Assembly (NCBI RefSeq): GCF_000183725.1 | Contig: NC_014762.1 | Coordinates: 2,418,001 to 2,482,000 of the forward strand | From: Sulfuricurvum kujiense DSM 16994 | GTDB taxonomy: Bacteria; Campylobacterota; Campylobacteria; Campylobacterales; Sulfurimonadaceae | Reading direction: 5' to 3' | Length of the DNA: 64,000 nucleotides | In this document: piece by piece, positions 43,664 to 53,585 of the stretch | Layout of the letters: the number at the start of each line of letters is the position of its first letter | How positions within the stretch are numbered: the first letter of the stretch is position 1 | Translations under genes and position numbers: made by a program | Notes under the pieces: generated by a model | Database searches by the model: none | Seen by the model: only the letters and a program-made list of their open reading frames with translations | What the model was told of the DNA's origin: nothing

Positions 43664-44902
43664 TTAGTTTAGGATAAATTCAATCCGTCGATTTTTCGAT
43701 CTTCCCTCTTCGGTCTCGTTAGGGGCAACAGGATCGACATCTCCCCTACCGTTTACTTTAATAGCGCTTGAGTCAACTCCGATCGAGACAAGATAATCGG
43801 CTACCATTTGCGCCCGCGCTTCCGAGAGGATAGCATTTGTCGCATACAGCGCTTTTAGACGCTGAGGCGGGATATTATCGGTATAACCGTTGATCGTTAC
43901 CGATTTGTATCCGCCCGCTTTAAAAAGCTGCGCCCATTCGCGCAAACGCTCTTTTCCGACTTCGCTAAGGGCGACAACCCTGCTTTCGAAGATCTGAAAA
44001 TTTCGGAAGTACGGTGCCGGAGCCGCTGCCTCAACAACAGGCTTTTCAGTTGCCGGTTTTGCTACGACGACAACAGGTTTTTCGACTGCCGGTTTCGCTG
44101 CAACAACAGGAGCCGCAGGTTCGATTTTCGGTTCAACGTTTGCAATCGGCGGCGTCGTTTGCGATTTTACTTCCGGTTCCGGCATAACCGTTTTAGTCAC
44201 ATCCGGGACGGGAGTCTCTTTTTCTTTCGGTACGGCAGGTTCTTCTTTGCGCGGTTTAGTCGGTTTAACAGGTTTTACGTCAATGACAGGTTGCATCGGA
44301 TCAGCCATTGCGATACTCGAAGCACTTTGCCCCGGTTTTAGTTTTTCCAGTTCCATCATGATGCAGGCACCTTTAACATCGCGTGCGGTGAGGGTATAGG
44401 TATTGCCTTTTCGCTGCCACTGCGGATTTTTAAGCGGCTTGAGATCCTGATCCAATCCTTGATATTTTCGGACGCCGTATCCTTTCGGGATATTGATCGT
44501 AAGAATATTCTCTGCCGTTACACAATCGGCTGAGCCTTTGCAATCTCCTCCGCTAAGGAGAATTTTGATCACGCCGTTCTCCTCAGAAACCAAAAAATCG
44601 TCTTTATCGGCACGCTCAAGGTATGAATAGCGATCGGTATTGGCAAAGGAGAGTTTGATCATCCCTTCTTTTGTTTTTTCTATCGAATGGCTTGCAGGTC
44701 GGACATACACGATCCGATCGGCGTCAAACCCTTTCTCAAACATGAATCCGTAATTTTTATTTTTTTCGCCTTGATAATTGAAATGGAAAATACCTTCCGA
44801 AAAATCGGCCTGAGGATAAAAAATCATCTCCGAAACATCGGCTGAAACGCTGTTCCAACCCAACAACAACCCTACCAATCCGACTGCTATTTTACTTTGC
44901 AT
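43664..44902 (-). CDS. OmpA-family protein with Pro/Val/Lys-rich linker
   Basis: 412 residues from the ATG at 44902, which has GAGGTG upstream. A signal peptide (ending NSVSA), an N-terminal beta-rich domain (about 22-190), a long low-complexity linker rich in Pro, Val, Lys and Ala (about 200-290) and a C-terminal OmpA domain (about 300-412) follow. INGYTDNIPP and GRGDVDPVAPNETEEGRSKN-type residues bind peptidoglycan. The linker may span the periplasm. It could be an outer-membrane anchor or a stator-like protein. Confidence 0.85.
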   Translation of the reverse strand: MQSKIAVGLVGLLLGWNSVSADVSEMIFYPQADFSEGIFHFNYQGEKNKNYGFMFEKGFDADRIVYVRPASHSIEKTKEGMIKLSFANTDRYSYLERADKDDFLVSEENGVIKILLSGGDCKGSADCVTAENILTINIPKGYGVRKYQGLDQDLKPLKNPQWQRKGNTYTLTARDVKGACIMMELEKLKPGQSASSIAMADPMQPVIDVKPVKPTKPRKEEPAVPKEKETPVPDVTKTVMPEPEVKSQTTPPIANVEPKIEPAAPVVAAKPAVEKPVVVVAKPATEKPVVEAAAPAPYFRNFQIFESRVVALSEVGKERLREWAQLFKAGGYKSVTINGYTDNIPPQRLKALYATNAILSEARAQMVADYLVSIGVDSSAIKVNGRGDVDPVAPNETEEGRSKNRRIEFILN

Positions 44903-44968
44903 TATCACCTCATTGTAATAAAGGGATGATACAATAAAACAAACCAATTTTCGGTTAAAGGTGTTCCG

Positions 44969-45736
44969 ATGAATCTATTATCCCTTTATCTCAGCCATCC
45001 GCTTACAACCGCAACCGTCGAATATGCCCTCGATATCACCCTAAGCCGAGGGGTTGAAAACGGCTATTACGGAAAAAGCGATACGCTTCATGTCGTCCTG
45101 GCACCGTTTGGGGTTCTTACCCTCATCGCCGAAGGGAAAAAAGAGATACTGGATGCGCTTTCACTTTTGCGCGTATCACTCGATGCCCCCGGTCTTATTA
45201 CCCAAGATTATCCGATCCTTATCGATTCTGAACTGCCCACCCTTTTTAAAGTCACGAATAATGAAATCATTTTGCGTGAAGCCTCAACCTTGAATCTGAA
45301 TATCATTGCACTCGCAATCAGTCAGAGTGTCGGGTTAGAACATTACGAAAAACGGCTCGATACCCTCTTTTTGCAAAGCCGCCGTATCGTCGAATCCATC
45401 CATACCTTCTCGATCAGCCGCCGCGCTCATCTGATGCAGTTTGCCAAACGCCTCGCCCTTACCCGTCACGATATGGTGAGTAACCTGCTGCTGTTGGATA
45501 AACCGAATATTTTATGGGATAACGAAGATGCCGAAAATCTCTATACCCGCCTTGCTTTTATCCTCGAACTGAACGATCGGCATGAAACGGCGCTCTCTAA
45601 ACTCTCTCAGATAAAAGAGGACGTACTGCTCGTTATGGATATTATCAATCATAAAAAGAGCGAATTTTTAGAGTGGATCATTATCATCCTTATCGCCGTC
45701 GAAATTGTTATGGGGATAATCGAGTTCATCCGTTAG
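44969..45736 (+). CDS. RMD1/YagE family (DUF155) protein
   Basis: 255 residues. The DUF155 core runs from about 30 to 215, with the late region NLYTRLAFILELNDRHETAL, then a coiled segment and one C-terminal membrane helix (about 232-252, EWIIIILIAVEIVMGIIEF). Proteins of this family are tail-anchored; in yeast the homologues act in mitochondrial translation and meiotic division, but the bacterial role is unknown. Divergent from the OmpA gene. Confidence 0.75.
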   Translation: MNLLSLYLSHPLTTATVEYALDITLSRGVENGYYGKSDTLHVVLAPFGVLTLIAEGKKEILDALSLLRVSLDAPGLITQDYPILIDSELPTLFKVTNNEIILREASTLNLNIIALAISQSVGLEHYEKRLDTLFLQSRRIVESIHTFSISRRAHLMQFAKRLALTRHDMVSNLLLLDKPNILWDNEDAENLYTRLAFILELNDRHETALSKLSQIKEDVLLVMDIINHKKSEFLEWIIIILIAVEIVMGIIEFIR

Positions 45737-45791
45737 TATAAAATACGTTTTATGCTACAATAAAATCACCTATACTTTGGAGGGGATTGTG

Positions 45792-46082
45792 ATGATGAAA
45801 AAGCTACTTGTTTTGAGTGTATTAGGTGTATCGGCTTTATGTGCTGCCGACGGAGCCAAACTTTTTGGTGCCAAATGTGCCGAATGTCACGGGGGAGACG
45901 GCAAGGATGTTTCTATCTCCGGAAAAGCGATTGCGGGTGACGCTGCGACCTTAACAAAACTGGTGGGCTACAAAAACGGCTCTTTCGGCGGCGAACAAAA
46001 AGCAACAATGCAAGGCTCTATAGCCGGTCTAAGCGACGATGATCTAAAAGCGATTGCCGCACACGTCGGAACCCTGAAGTAA
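45792..46082 (+). CDS. periplasmic class I cytochrome c
   Basis: 96 residues from ATG 45792 (or 45795), with GGAGGGG just upstream. A signal peptide (LLVLSVLGVSALCAAD) is followed by the heme site CAECH and a distal Met in KATMQGSIAGLSDDD. This is the size and form of the small soluble cytochromes c553 used as electron carriers in Campylobacterota. It may donate electrons to terminal oxidases. Confidence 0.9.
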   Translation: MMKKLLVLSVLGVSALCAADGAKLFGAKCAECHGGDGKDVSISGKAIAGDAATLTKLVGYKNGSFGGEQKATMQGSIAGLSDDDLKAIAAHVGTLK

Positions 46083-49007
46083 TCAGTGGAGGAGTTTCTC
46101 AAACTCCGTCGCCCTTAGCGGCTGACTTTTAAAATATCCCTGATACATCGTGCACCCTTTTTCACGTAAAAAATCTATCTGTTCAATACGCTCTGTCCCT
46201 TCGGCAAGTACCTGAAATCCAAGGGCTTGTCCCATGGCTATGATCGCCGAAACAATCGCCATATCGTCACGTTCGTAGGGAATGTCATCGACAAAACTTT
46301 TATCGATCTTCAGTACATCGATCGGGAACCGCTTGAGATACGAAAGGGATGAGTACCCCGTACCGAAATCATCGATGGCTAAACGGATACCGTGTGCGCG
46401 AAGGGAATGAAGCATCTCTACCGTCTCCTCTTCACGCTGCATTAATGCGCTTTCGGTGAGTTCTAACTCCAGCCGATCGGCCGGATAACCGCTTTTTTTA
46501 AGAGCCTCTTCAACCATATGCGGTACATTTTGATGACGTACCTGATGTGCCGATACATTCACGGCCAATGTCAGCCTGTGCCCCATATCCAGCCAAATCT
46601 TCCCCTGCCGGCACGTTTCATTTAAAACCCACTCTCCGATCTCTCCTATCAGTCCGATCTCCTCGGCTATGGGAATAAATTCAGCCGGGGATACCAACCC
46701 CTTTACCGGAGAATTCCACCGTATCAGCGCTTCTGCCCCGACAATACGTCCCGTCTGTATATGGACCTGCGGCTGATAATAAACTTCAAACTCTTGATTT
46801 AGGATCGCACGTCTCAAGCGTGTCTCGCATTCGATACGCTGCCGTGCCGAATCGGTAAGTTCATCGGTGTAATAGTGATAGACTCCCCGCCCCTCTGCTT
46901 TCGCTTTATAAAGCGCCGCATCAGCGTGTTGGAGGAGTATCGCCGCATCACTCCCATGATCAGGAAACAATACAATTCCGGCACTTGCCCCAACATGGAT
47001 GAGTGCACCGGCTGAAAGTCGGTACGCCTCTGCCAAGGTACCCAGCATCTCTTGGGCTAAACGCCCCGCATCCTCCGGACGGGTAATATTTTCGAGAACC
47101 ACGGCGAACTCGTCTCCCCCTAGCCTGGCGATCAAATCTCCTTCACGCAAACGTGACGTAAATCGTTCCGATACCATTTGCAACAGTTCATCTCCCGCAC
47201 TGTGCCCGTAACTGTCATTAATATCTTTGAAACGGTCCAAATCAAACATCAGCAGTGCTAGCTGAGTTTTATCCCGATTGGCTTTATCAATCGAATTTTG
47301 CAAATGCGCATGAAGCAATCCCCGATTTGCCAAGCCGGTCAAAGGGTCAAAGTTGGCTAAAATTTCAAGCTGCTCTTCATGTTTTTTTCGTTCACTAATA
47401 TCACGTGCTACCCCAAGAATACCGATCACTTTACCGCTTGGATCTTTCATAGGGGTTTTGATTGTGTCAAATGTCCCCGCATAACTTCCATCCGCAAACT
47501 GTAAAAATTCTTCATTATGATGAGAAGCGCCTAAGCGCATTGCAGCATTATCGTTTTCCCGAAAAAACTGTGCCAATTCCGGGTCAACAAAATCAAAATC
47601 ATTTTTGCCAATAATCTCTGATTCTTTAGCATTGTAAAGCCGTTCAAACATTGGATTACACGCCAAATACGTTCCTTCCGTATCTTTTAACCAAATAAGA
47701 TCAGGAATCGTACTTACAAGGGTACGGAGAAAAGCAGTCTGCTTTGCCAGCTCTTGTTGGCGTTCACGCAACGTTTGATCTGCTTTTTTTTGTTCAGTGA
47801 TATCGCGATAAACCGCCATCATATACGGATGGTCTAAAAATGTAATGGAAACAACATTCACCAATATATCGAGCAACTTTCCATTTTTAGTTTTATGAAC
47901 CGTTTCAAAGCAATCTTGGCCGTTTTGTATAATCGCATCGATACGGCGACGTGTTTCGTGAGGGGACTCTATCGCTTCATAATCTGAAACCGAAAGTTCT
48001 GAAAATTCATCTGCCTTATATCCCAAACGCTCATATGCGGAACGATTAAACTCTACTGCTTTCATCGTAATCGAATCAATCAAAACGACCCCGTCAGGAA
48101 GCGCTTCAAAAAGAGTACGAAGCTTTAAGGCATTTTGTTCGCTCGATATTTTTTCACTTTTTAGGGCATTTTTTCGTTCCCCGATCTTGATAATCGCTTC
48201 ATTTTTTTGTTCGATTACACGGATTAAATAGTCAAAATAGGCACCATGAACCGCATGCAGAACATCATGGCGGCTCAAAAGCCCGACGAGATTTCCGGTC
48301 TCATCAACAACAATGAGCTGATGAACGCCGTGTTCTTCCATTAAAGATGCAGCTTCCTGCAGCGGGATACTTTTTTCGATAAGATGAAAATTGCGATGAA
48401 GCAATGCCTCCACCGTCACATCCTTATCCCCTTTTTTCTGTGCATGTACGCGGGCAATATCGCGTTCCGTGATCAATCCGGAAGGATGACTTCCGTTTAA
48501 AACAACCGCATATTCGGATTTACGTTCATGCATAAGCGCAGCTGCTTCAAAAAGAGGGGTATCAGGCGAAACAATCAACAGTGAACCGCTCATCGCTTCA
48601 GCGACTACTTTGAATTTTCCCAACTGCTCAAATCCGATATGACGAAGAAAATCTCCCTCGCTAACAACCCCGACAAATCGTTCCTCTTCGTCCACAACAA
48701 CCAAGTGGCGATACCCTTTTTCTTCCATCATCGCATACGCATCATGAAGGTAAAATGTCTCCTCGACACAAAACGGTTCCGGTGTCATCACCTCACGTAA
48801 AGATTGTTCAATATTAATAAAATCGGCAACAACGCCCAATGCGTCATGTTCGGTAAAAATTCCGATCGGACGGTTATCGGAATCAACGACGATAACGGAA
48901 CTTATCCCCGCTTTTGTCATCGTTTCCAATGCATCTGCAATGGATTGATCAGCATCTAAAGCCAAGCCGTCATTCGAAATAATCGATTTAAGCGTAACCT
49001 GTTTCAT
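46083..49007 (-). CDS. CBS-PAS-GGDEF-EAL protein
   Basis: 974 residues, cytoplasmic, without membrane helices. Four CBS domains (about 5-60, 70-125, 133-185, 200-255), a coiled coil, two PAS domains (about 300-410, 425-540), a GGDEF domain (ARLGGDEF, with an RxxD inhibitory site REGD before it) and an EAL domain (EALIRW, DDFGTGYSSL) follow. CBS pairs usually bind adenine nucleotides, so it may link energy charge to cyclic di-GMP. Both catalytic sites look intact. It overlaps the upstream CBS-GGDEF gene by 4 bp. Confidence 0.9.
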   Translation of the reverse strand: MKQVTLKSIISNDGLALDADQSIADALETMTKAGISSVIVVDSDNRPIGIFTEHDALGVVADFINIEQSLREVMTPEPFCVEETFYLHDAYAMMEEKGYRHLVVVDEEERFVGVVSEGDFLRHIGFEQLGKFKVVAEAMSGSLLIVSPDTPLFEAAALMHERKSEYAVVLNGSHPSGLITERDIARVHAQKKGDKDVTVEALLHRNFHLIEKSIPLQEAASLMEEHGVHQLIVVDETGNLVGLLSRHDVLHAVHGAYFDYLIRVIEQKNEAIIKIGERKNALKSEKISSEQNALKLRTLFEALPDGVVLIDSITMKAVEFNRSAYERLGYKADEFSELSVSDYEAIESPHETRRRIDAIIQNGQDCFETVHKTKNGKLLDILVNVVSITFLDHPYMMAVYRDITEQKKADQTLRERQQELAKQTAFLRTLVSTIPDLIWLKDTEGTYLACNPMFERLYNAKESEIIGKNDFDFVDPELAQFFRENDNAAMRLGASHHNEEFLQFADGSYAGTFDTIKTPMKDPSGKVIGILGVARDISERKKHEEQLEILANFDPLTGLANRGLLHAHLQNSIDKANRDKTQLALLMFDLDRFKDINDSYGHSAGDELLQMVSERFTSRLREGDLIARLGGDEFAVVLENITRPEDAGRLAQEMLGTLAEAYRLSAGALIHVGASAGIVLFPDHGSDAAILLQHADAALYKAKAEGRGVYHYYTDELTDSARQRIECETRLRRAILNQEFEVYYQPQVHIQTGRIVGAEALIRWNSPVKGLVSPAEFIPIAEEIGLIGEIGEWVLNETCRQGKIWLDMGHRLTLAVNVSAHQVRHQNVPHMVEEALKKSGYPADRLELELTESALMQREEETVEMLHSLRAHGIRLAIDDFGTGYSSLSYLKRFPIDVLKIDKSFVDDIPYERDDMAIVSAIIAMGQALGFQVLAEGTERIEQIDFLREKGCTMYQGYFKSQPLRATEFEKLLH

Positions 49008-50341
49008 CCGTTACCCGAACATGTCATCGTTCGATTACGTCCCATATCTTTTGCCGAATATAGGGCATTATCGGCACGTTCAATCGCACTGATGAGGGTG
49101 TCTTCGCTTCTAACTTCCGTAATCCCGATACTGCAGGTTATCCGCCCCACATCTTCAAACGGCTGTATTTCAATCATACTTCGGATCTTTTCCCCGACAC
49201 AATACGCTTCTTCGCATCCCGTATTTCGAAGAAGCAATACAAACTCTTCTCCGCCCCACCGTGCAAATAAATCGGCTTCCCGAACCGAAGACGCTACCAA
49301 AGAAACAAACCGTTTAAGGACATAATCTCCGATATTATGTCCGTACGTGTCATTAACCCGTTTAAAATAATCCAAATCGATCATCATTAGTGCCAAGTTC
49401 CCCCCCTGGCGTTTTATAATCGAAAGCTCTTGTGAAAAGAGTTCGGCAAACATATGGCGGTTATGAATCTCAGTCAGGGAGTCTTTCGTCGCTAACTGCG
49501 TCAAATGTCGATTTTTCTGCTGCAGGATTTGGGTAATCTCTTCAAATTGTTTAAAATGGTCCTGCATAAGCTGTGACCATTTCAGATAGGTACGTGAAAT
49601 CAAATCCTGCTGAGTGACAATCCCCACAACCTGTCCATCATCATTGGTCACGACTATCCGTTTGAAATGACCGTTGCGCAAGTACTCAAGTCCCTCGCTT
49701 ATCGATGCTTTTTCACTCAACATTTCGACAGGGGAAGACATCACTTCGCTTACAGCCATTGTAGGACAATTACCTTCTCCGATAAATTTGATAACATCTT
49801 TAGAGGTCAGTATCCCTATTGCATGTTTATCCTCTTGGATAATGACGCAATCACTTAATGAATCTTTCATATATTCCAATATGTCGGACATCGGAGTATC
49901 AGGGGAAAAAGTTTTATATCCGAATTTTTTTTCAAAAATCGTCGAAATCTGTAACGACTCTAAAATAATCTGCGGATCGACGCTGGCGACAATATCACTG
50001 TTGGTCACCAATCCGTACAGACTTCCGTCTTTATTGCAAACACAGATGTGTTCATCGATATCATTCGTTAGGTTGAGGGCATTGACGATATTGCTCTCTT
50101 TGTCAATTAGCGGGAGAGGACGAAGAGGGATTTGAGACAGGGGGGTAGAAAAACTTACCCCTTCGAGTTTCAGACGGATAACATCTTTTGTCGTAATAAT
50201 ATAATGAAGCGTATTGTTGATAACAATGACGCTGCGATGGTTATATTGATGCATTTTGTCCAGTGCATCTTGCACCGTATGATGCATATCGACCGTAATC
50301 ACGTCAGTCGTCGCTATCAGTCCTAGGGAAGGGAAAAACAT
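49004..50341 (-). CDS. CBS-GGDEF diguanylate cyclase
   Basis: 445 residues from the ATG at 50341, preceded by GAGGAG. Four CBS units in two pairs (about 10-250), a short coiled coil and a GGDEF domain with the active site GGEEF and RxxD site READ. It is translationally coupled to the CBS-PAS-GGDEF-EAL gene downstream (ATGA overlap). The pair has the same type of nucleotide-sensing input; one only makes cyclic di-GMP and the other can also degrade it. Confidence 0.88.
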   Translation of the reverse strand: MFFPSLGLIATTDVITVDMHHTVQDALDKMHQYNHRSVIVINNTLHYIITTKDVIRLKLEGVSFSTPLSQIPLRPLPLIDKESNIVNALNLTNDIDEHICVCNKDGSLYGLVTNSDIVASVDPQIILESLQISTIFEKKFGYKTFSPDTPMSDILEYMKDSLSDCVIIQEDKHAIGILTSKDVIKFIGEGNCPTMAVSEVMSSPVEMLSEKASISEGLEYLRNGHFKRIVVTNDDGQVVGIVTQQDLISRTYLKWSQLMQDHFKQFEEITQILQQKNRHLTQLATKDSLTEIHNRHMFAELFSQELSIIKRQGGNLALMMIDLDYFKRVNDTYGHNIGDYVLKRFVSLVASSVREADLFARWGGEEFVLLLRNTGCEEAYCVGEKIRSMIEIQPFEDVGRITCSIGITEVRSEDTLISAIERADNALYSAKDMGRNRTMTCSGNG

Positions 50342-50480
50342 AGACAACACTCCTCTCTACATATTTTTATTATACCCGCTAGAACCTCAAAAAGTATCCA
50401 TATTTTACTATAATTTAATGTTGTCATAATATATAACATAATAGAATGCATAAAATTACACAAGGATATCGCCTGTTCCT

Positions 50481-50573
50481 ATGAGTTCCCGCATGTTCTT
50501 TGCCCTATATATCGGCTGCATTGTCCCGCTTTCCCCGCTTGGGATTGTTTTTTATCCCCTGACTGATTTTTAA
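50481..50573 (+). CDS. possible 30-residue hydrophobic leader peptide
   Basis: An ATG at 50481 opens 30 codons, mostly hydrophobic (ALYIGCIVPLSPLGIVF), ending at TAA that overlaps the ATG of the next gene (TAATG at 50571-50575). The next gene has no ribosome site of its own, so coupling would explain its translation. AAGGA at 50461 is too far from this ATG, which weakens the call. Confidence 0.3.
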   Translation: MSSRMFFALYIGCIVPLSPLGIVFYPLTDF

Positions 50574-51904
50574 TGGAAATACTGGCGATTCCCTCTCTCG
50601 TCATTGTTTTATCCCTTTGGGTAGCCCACTCGATTTTTCTCAATCGCCGTCTTATCGAAAGCAAAAAACGATACTGGGAGTTTTTCAGCGATTCTCCCGT
50701 AGCCCTCATCGTTGTCGACCACGATTACTGTATTACAGAATGGAATCAGAGTGCTGAAACCATTTTCGGATGGAGTGCCGATGAAGCCTCAGGGCAAAAT
50801 ATCATCGAGCTGATCGTCCCGGATTTTGATCAAGACCAAGTTATTTCCGTACTTCAAAAAGCCTCAACCGAGGGGAGAAGTTTTTCCAAGAACTATAATA
50901 TCACCAAAAACGAAACCGAAATTTTTTGCGAATGGCGCAATCATAAACTGGCGGGGAAAAAGGGGGAAATACTTTGTATAGCTCAAGATATCACCCTTAC
51001 CAAAAAAACACTCGATGACCTCAACAAGCGCTCTACCGCATTGGAAAGTGCGGGCGATGCCATTTTTTATACCGATAGCAAAGGGCTAATCGAGTTTGCC
51101 AACCCCAGCTTTTTTGCGCTCGGACTCAAAGACCAAGACCATCTGTACGGAACCCATATCGGCAAATATCTTTTTAAAGAACGGCTCACATTCAATACCA
51201 TATTCTCCCAATTCAGCGTCAACCATACCTGGAGAGGAACCATTACCAAAGCATCGCAAACAGGGGACAAAGTCCTCAGTGCTACCATCACGGCGATCTA
51301 CCATCGCAATCGTCTTGTCAGTTACGTTGCCAACCTGCACGATATTACCCATATCACCACTCATGTCGACGCTTTGACCTATCGGGTTCAGCATGACACC
51401 CTCACCGGCGCCACCAACCGTGCTACATTAAACGACCGGCTGGGGCATGCCATCACCCGCTCGAAACGGAATAAAGAGAAAGTTGCCCTCTATTTTATCG
51501 ATTTGAATGATTTTAAACTGGTCAACGACCGTTACGGACATGAAGCGGGAGACCGATTGTTGCAAAACGTCGCTAAAAATATCAGGGCATGCCTGCGAAA
51601 CAGCGATACGGTTTGCCGCTACGGCGGAGATGAATTTATCGTAATGATCGAAGATGTGAAAAGCGAAGAGCATCTTCATAGCGTTCAAGATGCGATAATG
51701 GCCGCTATCAACGAACCGATTTATCTGGACGATAAAACTGTTCTGCACGGCAAAGCGAGTATCGGGATGGCACTTTATCCCGATCATGCGGCAGACGGCG
51801 AGGAGCTTATAAAAGCGGCCGATCACGCGATGTATGCCGTTAAAAAGAAAAAACACCTCAGCGAACCCGTACCAATACTTTGCGTTGACAGTCACAGTCG
51901 CTGA
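50573..51904 (+). CDS. membrane-anchored PAS-PAS-GGDEF diguanylate cyclase
   Basis: 443 residues. One N-terminal membrane helix (about 3-22), two PAS domains (about 35-150, 155-265) and a GGDEF domain with GGDEF active site and RxxD site RNSD. NLHDITHITTHVDALTYRVQ forms the usual helical linker to the cyclase. It should make cyclic di-GMP under product control. Its 3' end overlaps the convergent small secreted protein by 47 bp. Confidence 0.85.
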   Translation: MEILAIPSLVIVLSLWVAHSIFLNRRLIESKKRYWEFFSDSPVALIVVDHDYCITEWNQSAETIFGWSADEASGQNIIELIVPDFDQDQVISVLQKASTEGRSFSKNYNITKNETEIFCEWRNHKLAGKKGEILCIAQDITLTKKTLDDLNKRSTALESAGDAIFYTDSKGLIEFANPSFFALGLKDQDHLYGTHIGKYLFKERLTFNTIFSQFSVNHTWRGTITKASQTGDKVLSATITAIYHRNRLVSYVANLHDITHITTHVDALTYRVQHDTLTGATNRATLNDRLGHAITRSKRNKEKVALYFIDLNDFKLVNDRYGHEAGDRLLQNVAKNIRACLRNSDTVCRYGGDEFIVMIEDVKSEEHLHSVQDAIMAAINEPIYLDDKTVLHGKASIGMALYPDHAADGEELIKAADHAMYAVKKKKHLSEPVPILCVDSHSR

Positions 51905-52187
51905 AATAGACCCACTGTTCTTGATAAATCGGCTGCGGTGAATACACAACAGGCACCTGAGTACTCTGCACATAGGTCACTGATCCGCGCCGCGGTTCTG
52001 AGAGGGCATATCCCAATACTCCGCCGATTACCATAGGAACAACCCAGTCGGTGTGATGGTGATTCGACATTTTTACATGACGGACGGGCTCATATCGCCC
52101 TCCCCGTTCATGCCCTCCGGCATATGCACTCGAAACCAAAAGAACGGCGGCAGTGATAACTGCCCCCCACGGCTGAACTTTTTTCAT
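51858..52187 (-). CDS. small secreted/envelope protein, glycine-zipper-like
   Basis: 109 residues with AGGAG before the ATG. A signal peptide (1-23, ending SAYAGG) is followed by a His/Arg-rich stretch and a short hydrophobic segment VVPMVIGGVLGYALSEP, then a C-terminal part with a CDC motif. I recognise no family with certainty; it resembles small outer-membrane glycine-zipper proteins. The last 47 bp overlap the convergent cyclase gene. Confidence 0.6.
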   Translation of the reverse strand: MKKVQPWGAVITAAVLLVSSAYAGGHERGGRYEPVRHVKMSNHHHTDWVVPMVIGGVLGYALSEPRRGSVTYVQSTQVPVVYSPQPIYQEQWVYFSDCDCQRKVLVRVR

Positions 52188-52291
52188 AGGAGACTCCTAT
52201 CGTTTAGATACCGTTATGATCTCCAAGGTTTGTGAAGTGATCGTGAATCAAAAATATTCGGTAAAATAGCACCCGATATCGGAGGAAACCC

Positions 52292-53059
52292 ATGCGTCCA
52301 TTTACCCTTTTTACCGTTTCGGCTTTACTTTTTTCACTTAGCTGGGGCAATCCCCAATGCTATGTCGAAGGGTACGGCGACCTTATCGTCTCGGCTGACG
52401 AAAATTCACTCGTTCTCAAAGACGGAACACGATTTGCCTATCATACCGACAGTTCCAAAGCTTCATGGGACGAAAAAATAAACAACGCCGATCTTGCCGT
52501 TCAGCTCTCTCAACGCTACGATGCGGGAGGATACGATACCCCGCCGCCGTACCTTTTTGATCCGGGACGTCTGCGCTATCAGCCGTTTTTTCAATCCCTC
52601 TACGGCAAAGACAAACAATCCGTTGAAAAGAATCTTGTCCGCATTAACTGGCCGACGATGAAAGGTTCTATCAAACTTCCCGTCTCCAAAATCGACGGTG
52701 TGGATAAAAAGCTCTATGCGATCGGCCAGGAGATTGCCAAATTGCCTAAATCGGACCGGATATGGGCGGAGGGGGCGACGACCTACGCCTACCGTGTGAT
52801 TAAAGATACCGACCGGCTCTCGATGCACAGTTTCGGGATTGCCATCGATCTGGCACCGGCCAAAACCCAGTATTGGAAAGATGAGAATCCTTCCGAAACG
52901 GCACATATCGGGTATAAAAATACGATGCCGCTCTCCATCGTCCGTATTTTCGAAAAACACGGCTTTATCTGGGGAGGACGGTGGTACCACTATGATACGA
53001 TGCATTTTGAATACCGTCCGGAGCTCTTCGCACCCTCCTGCACGCTAAAAGGGAAATAA
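52292..53059 (+). CDS. M15 family D-Ala-D-Ala carboxypeptidase-like protein
   Basis: 255 residues with a signal peptide (1-19). SMHSFGIAIDLAP supplies the His and Asp zinc ligands and WYHYDTMHFEYRPE the late His, as in VanY/M15C peptidases. It should trim peptidoglycan peptides in the periplasm. The deaminase gene follows after 3 bp on the same strand. Confidence 0.85.
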   Translation: MRPFTLFTVSALLFSLSWGNPQCYVEGYGDLIVSADENSLVLKDGTRFAYHTDSSKASWDEKINNADLAVQLSQRYDAGGYDTPPPYLFDPGRLRYQPFFQSLYGKDKQSVEKNLVRINWPTMKGSIKLPVSKIDGVDKKLYAIGQEIAKLPKSDRIWAEGATTYAYRVIKDTDRLSMHSFGIAIDLAPAKTQYWKDENPSETAHIGYKNTMPLSIVRIFEKHGFIWGGRWYHYDTMHFEYRPELFAPSCTLKGK

Positions 53060-53062
53060 GTC

Positions 53063-53521
53063 ATGAATACCTGGATGGCGATAGCCCGGGATGAAGCGTT
53101 AAAGGGGATGGACAGCAACGAGGGGGGACCTTTCGGCGCCGCAATCGTACGTAACGGCAGCCTCATCGCGGCGGCTCATAATGAGGTGCTGAAGAGCAAT
53201 GACCCCACCGCTCATGCCGAGATTAATGTCATTCGCAAAGCTTCCGAAAAATTAGCAACCTATGACCTGTCTGACTGCGTCCTCTATACGACATGCTATC
53301 CGTGTCCGATGTGTTTGGGGGCAATTCTTTGGGCACGGATTCCAACCGTTTATTATGCTTCGACAATGGACGATGCAGCTCGCGGCGGGTTTGACGACAA
53401 AGCATTTTATACAATGATCACCGATCCAAAGTCGGTTCTTGATCTGCATCCTCTCGACAGTGAAGAAGGGAACCGGCTGTTTTTCAGATGGAACGAAAAA
53501 ATGGACAGAACCGTTTATTAG
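53063..53521 (+). CDS. nucleoside deaminase, guanine deaminase-like
   Basis: 152 residues of the CDA fold. HAEINVIRKA has the zinc His and catalytic Glu, and CYPCPMCLGAILWAR the two zinc Cys. The C-terminal ARGGFDDKAFYTMI is typical of GuaD-type guanine deaminases rather than tRNA adenosine deaminase. It would turn guanine to xanthine in the cytoplasm. No purine catabolism genes lie nearby. Confidence 0.8.
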   Translation: MNTWMAIARDEALKGMDSNEGGPFGAAIVRNGSLIAAAHNEVLKSNDPTAHAEINVIRKASEKLATYDLSDCVLYTTCYPCPMCLGAILWARIPTVYYASTMDDAARGGFDDKAFYTMITDPKSVLDLHPLDSEEGNRLFFRWNEKMDRTVY

Positions 53522-53585
53522 AAATTTTGTGACCTTATCGTAACCATAAGATTTTACACTTCTGGACTTTTTTTTAAGGTCTATC

